A DNA stretch of 7,258 bases from Nitrososphaerota archaeon. Its GTDB lineage: Archaea > Thermoproteota > Nitrososphaeria > Nitrososphaerales > UBA57. Under the pieces are notes generated by a model, which ran no database searches, was not told where the DNA came from, and saw nothing but the letters and a program-made list of their open reading frames with translations. Positions 1-4,590 of the stretch are shown piece after piece; within the stretch, counting starts at the first letter, position 1; each line of letters opens with the position of its first letter. Made by a program: the position numbers and the translations under genes. Where the stretch lies: assembly GCA_016180375.1 (NCBI GenBank), contig JACPBJ010000158.1, positions 1 through 7,258 on the forward strand, in the 5' to 3' direction.

Positions 1-1257
1 AGAAGAGGGAAGATAATTCAGCTAAAGGAGATCGTCGATGAAGCTTTAACAGATACCCCATCTGTTGAGAGCGTCGTAGTGTACAAAAGAATCGGGAGAG
101 ATATCCCTATGAAGGAAGGTAGGGATTTTTGGTGGCATGATTTGATGGCAGGTGCAAAGTCATACGCTACTCCCGAACCTTTGGAATCGAGTCATCCTCT
201 CTATATCCTCTATACTTCCGGTACGACGGGAAAACCGAAGGGCGCAGTTCATAGCACGGGCGGCTACCTTACCTATGTCCATGCCACGACAAAATGGGTC
301 TTCGATGCAAGGGAGGATGACATATACTGGTGCACAGCAGATATCGGCTGGGTAACAGGCCACAGCTACGTTATCTTTGGTCCGTTAAGCCATGGACTTA
401 CGATGGTGATGTATGAAGGCGCACCTGACTATCCCGCTCCCGATCGTTGGTGGAAGATTATCGAGAGGTATGGAGTTACGGTATTCTACACAACTCCAAC
501 CGCAATAAGAGCTCTGATGAAGTTTGGTGACGATCTGCCGAGAAAGCACAACTTCGGTTCGTTGAGAATACTCGGCACGGTAGGAGAGCCGATCAACCCT
601 GCAGCATGGCACTGGTACTATGATGTGATAGGTCAGGGTAAATGTCCTATAGTGGACACTTGGTGGCAGACTGAAACTGGAGGAATTCTAATTTCTCCAA
701 CCCCAAACTTGGGGATCTTGCCCCTAAAGCCTGGTTCAGCCACTCTGCCATTGCCAGGAATAGAGCCAGATATTGTTGACGAAAAGGGTAACCCATTACC
801 CTATGGCCAGAAGGGTTTCCTTGTGATCAAGAAACCGTGGCCAGGCATGTTCATGACGCTCTACAATGATGATGAGCGATACAAGCAGGTGTACTGGAGC
901 AGGTTCCCTGAGTTCTATTATTCGGGCGATTACGCTCTGAGAGACCAAGATGGATATTTCTGGCTCCTTGGGAGAGCGGATGAAGTTTTGAAGGTTGCAG
1001 GGCACCGGCTCGGCACAATTGAAATTGAGGATGCATTTGTAGCTCACCACGCGGTCGCGGAAGCAGCAGTTGCGGGAAGGCCAGATGCGGTGAAAGGAGA
1101 AGCGATAGTTGCGTTCGTTACTCTGAAGAATGGCTTTTCACCATCAAAGCAGCTTCGTGATGAGTTAAGAGAGCATGTCAGGAAGACGATTGGACCTATT
1201 GCTACGCCTGATGAAATTCACTTTGTCAGTCTCCTTAGGCGACATAACAACGCTTGA
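1..1257 (+). CDS. acs: Acetyl-CoA synthetase, AMP-forming (5'-partial, 3' end disrupted)
   Basis: This enzyme makes acetyl-CoA from acetate, ATP and CoA in the cytoplasm. The frame is open from base 1, so the N-terminal third lies outside the window; the GTG at 79 is an internal valine. Visible motifs in order: the phosphate-binding loop YTSGTTGKPKG (about 214-246), GWVTGHSY, VGEPINP, the DTWWQTETGG adenylate motif (about 655-684), YYSGDY, and GRADEVLKVAGHRLGTIEIE at the hinge to the C-terminal domain. After IGPIATPDEIHFV the frame runs into LLRRHNNA and stops. Family members continue there with S-L-PKTRSGK-I-M-R-R, carrying the lysine needed for adenylation and used for control by acetylation. 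That segment is absent, and the family's final LGDITTLED region follows in another frame. As written, the protein should lack acetate-activating ability. The family assignment is certain; whether the lesion is biological is not. Confidence 0.93.
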   Translation, partial: RRGKIIQLKEIVDEALTDTPSVESVVVYKRIGRDIPMKEGRDFWWHDLMAGAKSYATPEPLESSHPLYILYTSGTTGKPKGAVHSTGGYLTYVHATTKWVFDAREDDIYWCTADIGWVTGHSYVIFGPLSHGLTMVMYEGAPDYPAPDRWWKIIERYGVTVFYTTPTAIRALMKFGDDLPRKHNFGSLRILGTVGEPINPAAWHWYYDVIGQGKCPIVDTWWQTETGGILISPTPNLGILPLKPGSATLPLPGIEPDIVDEKGNPLPYGQKGFLVIKKPWPGMFMTLYNDDERYKQVYWSRFPEFYYSGDYALRDQDGYFWLLGRADEVLKVAGHRLGTIEIEDAFVAHHAVAEAAVAGRPDAVKGEAIVAFVTLKNGFSPSKQLRDELREHVRKTIGPIATPDEIHFVSLLRRHNNA

Positions 1258-1327
1258 AGACGGAGCGTCAATCGAGGAAGTCAAAAGGGCTATAGAGGAA
1301 TTCACCGAAACCTTAAGGGTAAAATAA
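1232..1327 (+). pseudogene. acs: Frameshifted C-terminal tail of acetyl-CoA synthetase
   Basis: Read in the frame of base 1232, this stretch gives SLGDITTLEDGASIEEVKRA followed by IEEFTETLRVK and a TAA at 1325-1327. This is the normal C-terminus of AMP-forming acetyl-CoA synthetases (LGD-x-TTLED, then an EE-rich helix). It has no start codon of its own. Joining it to the upstream frame would need a missing piece of roughly 20-24 codons, of length 3k+2 bases, containing the PKTRSGK motif. The original gene therefore probably ended at 1327, two bases before the next start. Confidence 0.85.
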
Positions 1328-1329
1328 CA

Positions 1330-1689
1330 TTGTCCCAACAGAAACCCAAGACACAAGCCGCAACTGAGCTGATGAGTAAAGGCGCAATACTGCTTAGAGA
1401 GACCTGTCCTAGGTGTGGAGGCCTTCAGCTCAAGTACAAAGGAAGGGTATTGTGTGTAAACGAGGACGATCTTTCCGAAGCGACTAAGATAGAAAGTGTT
1501 GCAGCGACTGATACTCTTGGAAACCTGCGTGAACTTATTATCGGCAAGGTACAGGAAGCCAGTTCGATGTTAGCAGCTGAAAGAGACCTCGATAGGCAGA
1601 TCAAGCTGGCTGATTTACTTCGAAAGTACGTAGAACTTCTGAAGGAAACAAAAGAAGAGAAAAAGGAAGAGCCGAAAATTTCGAAATAG
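1330..1689 (+). CDS. Sssca1-type zinc-ribbon protein
   Basis: A 119-residue protein resembling the archaeal Sjogren's syndrome/scleroderma autoantigen 1 (Sssca1/p27) family, whose function is not established. A short N-terminal helix (TELMSKGAILLRE) leads into a zinc-ribbon half with C26 and C29 in CPRCGG, the strand LQLKYKGRVLC with C42, and then NEDDLSE. Three cysteines are visible; no fourth Cys or His follows C42 at the expected spacing. Residues 65-119 form a charged helical tail, probably coiled coil, ending in a Lys/Glu-rich stretch. The TTG start at 1330 is preferred because it lies two bases after the acetyl-CoA synthetase tail and has a weak purine-rich AAGGG about ten bases upstream. 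An ATG at 1372 is the alternative and would keep the zinc ribbon. It was probably co-transcribed with the synthetase gene. Confidence 0.8.
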   Translation: MSQQKPKTQAATELMSKGAILLRETCPRCGGLQLKYKGRVLCVNEDDLSEATKIESVAATDTLGNLRELIIGKVQEASSMLAAERDLDRQIKLADLLRKYVELLKETKEEKKEEPKISK

Positions 1690-1690
1690 G

Positions 1691-1697
1691 TTTATAT
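1691..1697 (+). promoter_or_regulatory. TATA box of the Rieske ferredoxin gene
   Basis: TTTATAT lies directly after the stop codon of the zinc-ribbon gene and matches the archaeal TATA consensus. Start of transcription would be expected about 25-27 bases downstream, near 1720, leaving a leader of about 10 bases before the ATG at 1732. It separates the Rieske gene from the upstream pair as its own transcription unit. Confidence 0.6.
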
Positions 1698-1731
1698 CTA
1701 ATCAGAATAACAAAAGGTAAAGATAGGTTGC

Positions 1732-2049
1732 ATGCCTGATGATTTTGTAAAGGTTGCAAAGGTCTCGGAAATTGCTGATGCCACTCTAAAAACAGTTAGT
1801 GTCAAGGACGGGGATGTTACAATTGCAAATGTCGATGGCAAATACTATGCAATTGGGGCCATATGCAAACATGCTGAGTGGGACCTTTCAGAGGGCTATA
1901 TTGAAAGCGATTCTATAGTCTGTGCAGGGCATGGTGCAAAGTGGAACTTACAAACTGGAGAGGCGGAATTTCACGAGCCTCTCGACCCAGAGCCTCTCTA
2001 TGATGTTAAGATAGTGGGAGACGATATCTATCTCAGGAAGAGAAGCTAA
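1732..2049 (+). CDS. Rieske-type [2Fe-2S] ferredoxin
   Basis: A soluble 105-residue single-domain Rieske protein, probably a low-molecular-weight electron carrier. Both cluster-binding boxes are present: C45-K-H47 and C64-A-G-H67, separated by 16 residues, giving the two Cys and two His ligands of a Rieske [2Fe-2S] centre. The surrounding text (GxxCKHAEWDLSEG, VCAGHGAKWNLQTGEAEF) is typical of the dioxygenase-ferredoxin or NirD-like subgroup. It lacks the disulfide cysteines of the bc1-type high-potential Rieske proteins and has no signal peptide or membrane anchor. The ATG at 1732 is the only sensible start, 35 bases after a good TATA box. No oxygenase or reductase partner lies in the window, so its redox partner is unknown. 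Its stop codon overlaps the stop of phosphoglycerate kinase on the other strand. Confidence 0.92.
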   Translation: MPDDFVKVAKVSEIADATLKTVSVKDGDVTIANVDGKYYAIGAICKHAEWDLSEGYIESDSIVCAGHGAKWNLQTGEAEFHEPLDPEPLYDVKIVGDDIYLRKRS

Positions 2050-3179
2050 AACAATTTTGCATTCCTTTCTGTAAGGACAGTAACGCCTGGCAACTCCTCT
2101 CCTCCAATGTATTCCAGCGATGCTCCTCCTCCAGTAGAGATGTGCGTAACTTCTCTTTCGGAAATATCGGCCACTTTGAGTGCTGCAATAGAATCTCCTC
2201 CTCCAACTATAGTTGTAGCTCCCCTATGGAAGGCTAGTGCCAAACTCTTTGCAACATCTATTGTTCCGTGAGAGAACTGCTCCTTTTCAAATAGACCCAT
2301 GGGGCCATTCCAGAAGGCGGTCTTGGTACCATTTGCAATTTCCTTTGAATACCTCCTTGCTGTATCTCTGCCGATATCGAAACCTTTCAAACCCTTTGGA
2401 ATTTCTCCGGAAACTAGCCGTATTCCCGCTACATCATCAGCGCTCGTGGAAACTATATGGTCTGTAGGCAAAATAATTCTGTGGCCCTGCTTGGAAAGAA
2501 CTTCAGCAGCCCAAGACATTGATTCATTCTCAACCAAAGAATCGCCAACTGATACCCCTTTTGAAGCCAAGAAGGTGTAGGCTACGCAACCTCCAACTAA
2601 GACCTTGTCTGCTCTGTCGATCAGGTGTCTTAGAGCGCCAAGTTTGTCCTTAATTTTCACGCCTCCAACAATGACTGTAAAAGGCCTGTCAGGGCCGTCC
2701 CTAATTTTTGTCAGATGTTCAAGCTCTTGGTTAACGAGAAAGCCAGATAGCTTGTACTTGAAGTGCATCGCCATGCCATATGTAGAGGCATGCCTTCTAT
2801 GGGAGGTGCCGAATGCGTCGTTTACATAAACATCGGCAAGAGAAGCGAGCTGAGCAGAGAATTTCTCATCGCAAGCCTCTTCTCCCGCATAAAACCTTAG
2901 GTTCTCCAGCAACAGCACATCTCCGTTATTCATCTTACTGATTGCTTGAGATACTTTGTCTCCAATACAATCGTCTACAAAGTGAATATTCGCCCTTACA
3001 ACTTCAGAAAGCCTAGACGCAACTGGTTTTAGGGAATATTTAGGATCGGATTTGCCCTTTGGTCTACCAAGATGCGAAGCTATTATAACTTTCGACTTTC
3101 TTGCCGTTAGGTATTCTACCGTAGCCAGGGCCCTCCTAATCCTGTAGTCCTCTCCAACTACCCCATTGTCTATTGGCAC
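2046..3179 (-). CDS. pgk: Phosphoglycerate kinase (N-terminus disrupted)
   Basis: This enzyme transfers phosphate between 1,3-bisphosphoglycerate and ADP in glycolysis and gluconeogenesis. The open frame gives 377 residues, against about 400-415 for the family. Motifs present: R15 in DYRIRRAL, SHLGRPKG (35-42), LLLENLRFYAGEE (89-101), VNDAFGTSHRRHAST (119-133), GGVKIKDKLG (172-181), WNGPMGLFE (290-298) and the nucleotide-site GGGDS-IAAL (327-334) with STGGGASLEY (348-357). The GTG at 3179 that opens this frame is the valine of FNVPID, not a true start. The conserved RVD just before it, whose Asp contacts 3-phosphoglycerate, is missing, and the N-terminal peptide lies in another frame at 3180-3240. 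The rest looks intact and well conserved, so decay, if real, is recent. The gene is convergent with the Rieske gene, sharing three bases at the stop codons. Confidence 0.93.
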   Translation of the reverse strand: MPIDNGVVGEDYRIRRALATVEYLTARKSKVIIASHLGRPKGKSDPKYSLKPVASRLSEVVRANIHFVDDCIGDKVSQAISKMNNGDVLLLENLRFYAGEEACDEKFSAQLASLADVYVNDAFGTSHRRHASTYGMAMHFKYKLSGFLVNQELEHLTKIRDGPDRPFTVIVGGVKIKDKLGALRHLIDRADKVLVGGCVAYTFLASKGVSVGDSLVENESMSWAAEVLSKQGHRIILPTDHIVSTSADDVAGIRLVSGEIPKGLKGFDIGRDTARRYSKEIANGTKTAFWNGPMGLFEKEQFSHGTIDVAKSLALAFHRGATTIVGGGDSIAALKVADISEREVTHISTGGGASLEYIGGEELPGVTVLTERNAKLF

Positions 3180-3240
3180 ATTGAAGTGCGTAATAGCTGT
3201 CAGGAAGATCGGATATCGTCATCTTGTTGGTGTGTGTCAT
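3180..3240 (-). pseudogene. pgk: Out-of-frame N-terminal piece of phosphoglycerate kinase
   Basis: On the minus strand an ATG at 3240 (second ATG at 3222) opens MTHTNKMTISDLPDSYYAL, the kind of N-terminal peptide expected before RVDFNVP in this family. It runs out of frame with FNVPID at about 3183-3187. The kinase frame upstream of FNVPID meets a stop (TGA, 3221-3219) with no usable start codon. A missing piece of 3k+2 bases encoding something like V-R-V-D would join both parts. A GGAG at the right distance from the 3240 ATG supports this as the genuine start. Confidence 0.7.
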
Positions 3241-3249
3241 CGCTATTGT

Positions 3250-3253
3250 CTCC
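3250..3253 (-). promoter_or_regulatory. Ribosome binding site deciding the pgk start
   Basis: GGAG on the minus strand stands nine bases before the ATG at 3240. It is the best Shine-Dalgarno-like match in this region and argues that translation begins at 3240, in the frame that is now broken, rather than at the GTG at 3179. Confidence 0.45.
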
Positions 3254-3299
3254 ATGTATCTTCCGGCCACTGTTCCCGATTTAGGTCAGATTCTAAACT

Positions 3300-3306
3300 C
3301 TTTTAT
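3300..3306 (-). promoter_or_regulatory. Possible TATA box for pgk
   Basis: ATAAAAG on the minus strand lies about 60 bases before the ATG at 3240, and a second A-rich candidate lies at 3307-3318. Transcription from it would start near 3276, leaving a leader of about 36 bases. The match is only fair. Confidence 0.3.
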
Positions 3307-3368
3307 GCTTTTTTTATGGGGACACAACATCCGTAGCGTTCAATTAATGGAGTATCTGATGCAACAAG

Positions 3369-3504
3369 ATGGTCTTTGACAGACTCTTTGATCTACTGCA
3401 GGAGCGAAAGGGAAGTTCTGCAGTCCCTTAACAGGCATGTAGACCTTTCTCTAGATGCGACTAAGCATCTTGAGATAATGCTTCACAGGCTCAAGAGCCA
3501 TTGA
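3369..3504 (+). pseudogene. Broken small gene, possibly DUF47/PhoU-like N-terminus
   Basis: The ATG at 3369 opens MVFDRLFDLLQE and, in that frame, stops at 3429-3431. In the +1 frame the text continues as EREVLQSLNRHVDLSLDATK, then HLEIMLHRLKSH, up to TGA at 3502-3504. Skipping one base near 3405 joins them into a continuous amphipathic helical protein of about 44 residues. The pattern (MVF start, then helices with spaced leucines around a DAT/HLE core) recalls the first helices of archaeal DUF47/PhoU-related proteins, but the match is from memory and weak. Alternatively the second part is a short gene starting at TTG 3376. The TGA overlaps the ATG of the next ORF by one base (TGATG), which favours the second frame being truly translated. 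Confidence 0.4.
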
Positions 3505-3605
3505 TGGTTAACAAAAGATCGCTTGTGTGGATTCTTGGGAGCTGGGTTCTTGTTACTCTGCTACGCCTAATGCTTGGCTATGTTCTTGGAATGGTCTTCC
3601 TGTAA
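3504..3605 (+). CDS. Small single-span membrane protein (33 aa)
   Basis: An ATG at 3504 opens a 33-residue peptide: a basic head MVNKRS followed by a long hydrophobic run, LVWILGSWVLVTLLRL then MLGYVLGMVFL, ending with TAA. This is a clear candidate transmembrane helix of about 25 residues with a positive N-terminal flank. Its start overlaps the stop of the preceding frame as TGATG, a usual sign of translational coupling. No family is recognised. It could be the C-terminal anchor of a former larger protein or a genuine miniprotein. Short length keeps confidence moderate. Confidence 0.45.
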   Translation: MVNKRSLVWILGSWVLVTLLRLMLGYVLGMVFL

Positions 3606-3637
3606 GTCGCACGCCCGCACACGCATGACTCCCCTCC

Positions 3638-3652
3638 CCCATGTATAATGGG
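3638..3652. other. Small perfect hairpin CCCAT-gtata-ATGGG
   Basis: A five-base-pair stem with a five-base loop, directly after the C-tract at 3631-3640. It is too short to be called a terminator alone, but it sits between two of the GC-rich elements and adds to the structured look of the spacer. Confidence 0.35.
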
Positions 3653-3689
3653 AAATAGCACGCCCCTGCACAAAAGTTACGGAGGGGGT

Positions 3690-3705
3690 TGCAATATAAA
3701 GCAAG
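3690..3705. repeat. 16-base direct repeat, copy 1 (TATA-like on minus strand)
   Basis: TGCAATATAAAGCAAG is identical to 3843-3858, 153 bases away. Read on the minus strand it is CTTGCTTTATATTGCA, which contains CTTTATAT, a good archaeal TATA box. If used, transcription would begin near 3670 and cross the GC-rich elements. Confidence 0.7.
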
Positions 3706-3842
3706 CATAGTAAATGAGTAGAATACTACTAGAGTTTGTTAGTAAGAGCTGTTATGCGTGCTCCCTGCACACACTAGACGGGGGGAGTCGCATGAAGTAT
3801 TGTTTTAATGGCAGCTATGATGAGGTGAGCAGTTTTTGTGTA

Positions 3843-3858
3843 TGCAATATAAAGCAAG
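3843..3858. repeat. 16-base direct repeat, copy 2 (TATA-like on minus strand)
   Basis: An exact copy of 3690-3705, five bases past the DUF59 stop codon on the minus strand. As a minus-strand promoter it would start transcription near 3822 and read through the third GC-rich element. The pair may instead be the ends of a small duplication. Confidence 0.7.
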
Positions 3859-3862
3859 AAAT

Positions 3863-4180
3863 CTAAGCAGTGCTTTTGACAGGCTCGGTTGATGGGAGAG
3901 CATTTACCCTCTTGTTCACCTCATCTGCCATGAAGTGCCCAGATAGAGCAACCTCAACCTTCTTGACTCCGGGTAACCCTGATATCTTGCTCTTTACTTC
4001 CGTTGCGAGTTGTAATGCAAATATTGGAGGGCAATACGGCGCTGTCAGATGGAATGCAACCTTCACATTAACATCAGCGATTATGAGATCGTCAATTAAC
4101 TCCAATTCTGTAATGGACATGCCCAGTTCTGGATCTATTATCGTATCAAGAACTTTCATAATGTCATCTTGGGAAACCAT
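3863..4180 (-). CDS. MIP18/DUF59 family Fe-S cluster assembly protein
   Basis: A 105-residue protein of the MIP18 (DUF59) family, whose members (SufT, the C-terminal part of PaaD, eukaryotic MIP18) help mature Fe-S proteins in the cytoplasm. Visible features: the N-terminal helix with VLDTIIDPELG (10-20), where DPE is the family signature; the strands LIIADVNVKVAFHLTAPYCPP with the conserved Cys50; and the helix EVKSKISGLPGVKKVEVAL (61-79), the usual GV-x-x-V-x-V end. A short polar tail ends the protein. Start at ATG 4180 fits a TATA-like box 28-36 bases upstream. It is divergent from the tusA-korA-korB cluster, and both KorB and the Rieske protein here carry clusters that might need it. The specific client is unknown. 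Confidence 0.88.
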   Translation of the reverse strand: MVSQDDIMKVLDTIIDPELGMSITELELIDDLIIADVNVKVAFHLTAPYCPPIFALQLATEVKSKISGLPGVKKVEVALSGHFMADEVNKRVNALPSTEPVKSTA

Positions 4181-4207
4181 ATTTCTCTAATATATTGTAA
4201 AATTCTT

Positions 4208-4216
4208 AATATTTAA
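4208..4216 (-). promoter_or_regulatory. TATA-like box of the DUF59 gene
   Basis: TTAAATATT on the minus strand is centred about 32 bases before the ATG at 4180. This spacing predicts a transcript with almost no leader, as is common in archaea. Confidence 0.45.
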
Positions 4217-4239
4217 TTCTATCTGAATGGACAACAAAA

Positions 4240-4246
4240 CATATAT
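4240..4246 (+). promoter_or_regulatory. TATA-like box of the tusA-korAB cluster
   Basis: CATATAT lies about 40 bases before the ATG at 4282, predicting a start of transcription near 4270 and a leader of about 12 bases. It is the only good candidate ahead of the cluster; nothing similar lies in the 42-base gap before korA. Confidence 0.45.
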
Positions 4247-4250
4247 CCTA

Positions 4251-4262
4251 TCGAATATTCGA
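4251..4262. promoter_or_regulatory. Perfect 12-base palindrome, candidate operator
   Basis: TCGAATATTCGA reads identically on both strands. It lies four bases after the proposed TATA box and about eight before the predicted transcription start of the tusA-korAB cluster, the place where archaeal dimeric repressors commonly block transcription. It could also affect the divergent DUF59 promoter some 35 bases away. No regulator gene is in the window. Confidence 0.4.
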
Positions 4263-4281
4263 CAAAGATTCAGAAAAAAGG

Positions 4282-4548
4282 ATGCTAGGCTTGACAAACA
4301 GCGATGAGTCTTCTGCTCCAAAGCCAGACAAGACACTAGATGCAATTGGGCTCATGTGCCCAGAGCCTATATTCAGGACAAGAATCGATATTGACAAGAT
4401 GGTCGCGGGGCAGGTTCTCGAGGTGCTCGCCGATGATCCTGCCGCCGAGGATGATATAAAATCTTGGATAAAAAAGTCGGATAATCAACTAATTTTGGTA
4501 GAAAAGCAGGGATATACATTTAGATTTCTAATTAGGAAAGTTAAATAA
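4282..4548 (+). CDS. tusA: TusA/SirA-like sulfur carrier protein
   Basis: An 88-residue protein of the TusA (SirA/YeeD) family, small cytoplasmic proteins that carry sulfur as a persulfide on one cysteine. The signature LDAIGLMCPEPIFRTR places the active Cys at residue 26, followed by CPxP and the helix holding IDKM. The second half, GQVLEVLADDPAAEDDIKSW, is the typical strand-helix with the DDP motif, then the closing strands LILVEKQGYTFRFLIRK. Residues 1-17 are a polar, probably disordered extension. The ATG at 4282 follows AAAAAAGG directly; a TTG at 4291 is an alternative with little effect on the fold. It stands 42 bases before korA on the same strand and is probably co-transcribed with it. 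Whether it serves tRNA thiolation, cofactor sulfur supply or sulfur metabolism cannot be told. Confidence 0.9.
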   Translation: MLGLTNSDESSAPKPDKTLDAIGLMCPEPIFRTRIDIDKMVAGQVLEVLADDPAAEDDIKSWIKKSDNQLILVEKQGYTFRFLIRKVK

Positions 4549-4590
4549 CTGAAGATTAAGATTTGGGAAAATTCTGGAGTAATTTGAAAG

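Larger units (their letters stand above)
3609..3770. repeat. Three related GC-rich elements (GCACGCCC..GCAC)
   Basis: Copies: GCACGCCCGCAC at 3609-3620, GCACGCCCCTGCAC at 3659-3672, and GCGTGCTCCCTGCAC at 3756-3770. Start-to-start distances are 50 and 97 bases, close to one and two units of about 49. The last two are both followed by ACA, a short gap and an ACGG-plus-G-tract, so the similarity extends to about 30 bases. On the minus strand the third copy can fold as GTGTGC-AGGGA-GCACGC with one G-U pair; the plus strand would have a C-A mismatch there. Confidence 0.5.
3606..3862. other. Repeat-rich spacer without a recognisable gene
   Basis: These 257 bases lie between the small membrane ORF and the DUF59 stop. 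No convincing coding frame, tRNA or rRNA is seen. The stretch alternates GC-rich blocks (C-tract near 3630-3640, G-tracts near 3681-3688 and 3779-3785) with AT-rich sequence. It holds a 16-base direct repeat, three copies of a GC-rich element, a small hairpin, and an imperfect inverted pair: CATGACTCCCC at 3624-3634 against GGGGGAGTCGCATG at 3781-3794. It could be a non-coding RNA locus, a regulatory region or the scar of a duplication. Confidence 0.5.

Noticed and set aside
2237..2829. Several plus-strand open frames opposite phosphoglycerate kinase
   Set aside because: All are antisense to clear kinase motifs and their translations look like reverse-strand text.
3488..3499. GGCTC-AA-GAGCC inverted repeat as a terminator hairpin
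   Set aside because: The two-base loop is too small for a stable hairpin, no T-tract follows, and it lies inside a likely coding frame.
3817..3823. ATGATGA as a possible C box of a C/D guide RNA
   Set aside because: No CTGA D box follows at a suitable distance on the same strand.
3606..3862. tRNA, 5S rRNA, SRP RNA, RNase P RNA or CRISPR array in the spacer
   Set aside because: No T-loop GGTTCGA-type sequence, no SRP or RNase P signature, and the repeats are too few and irregularly spaced for CRISPR.
3870..4190. Plus-strand frame of 106 codons across the DUF59 gene
   Set aside because: The minus strand encodes a clear MIP18/DUF59 protein here; the plus frame is its shadow.
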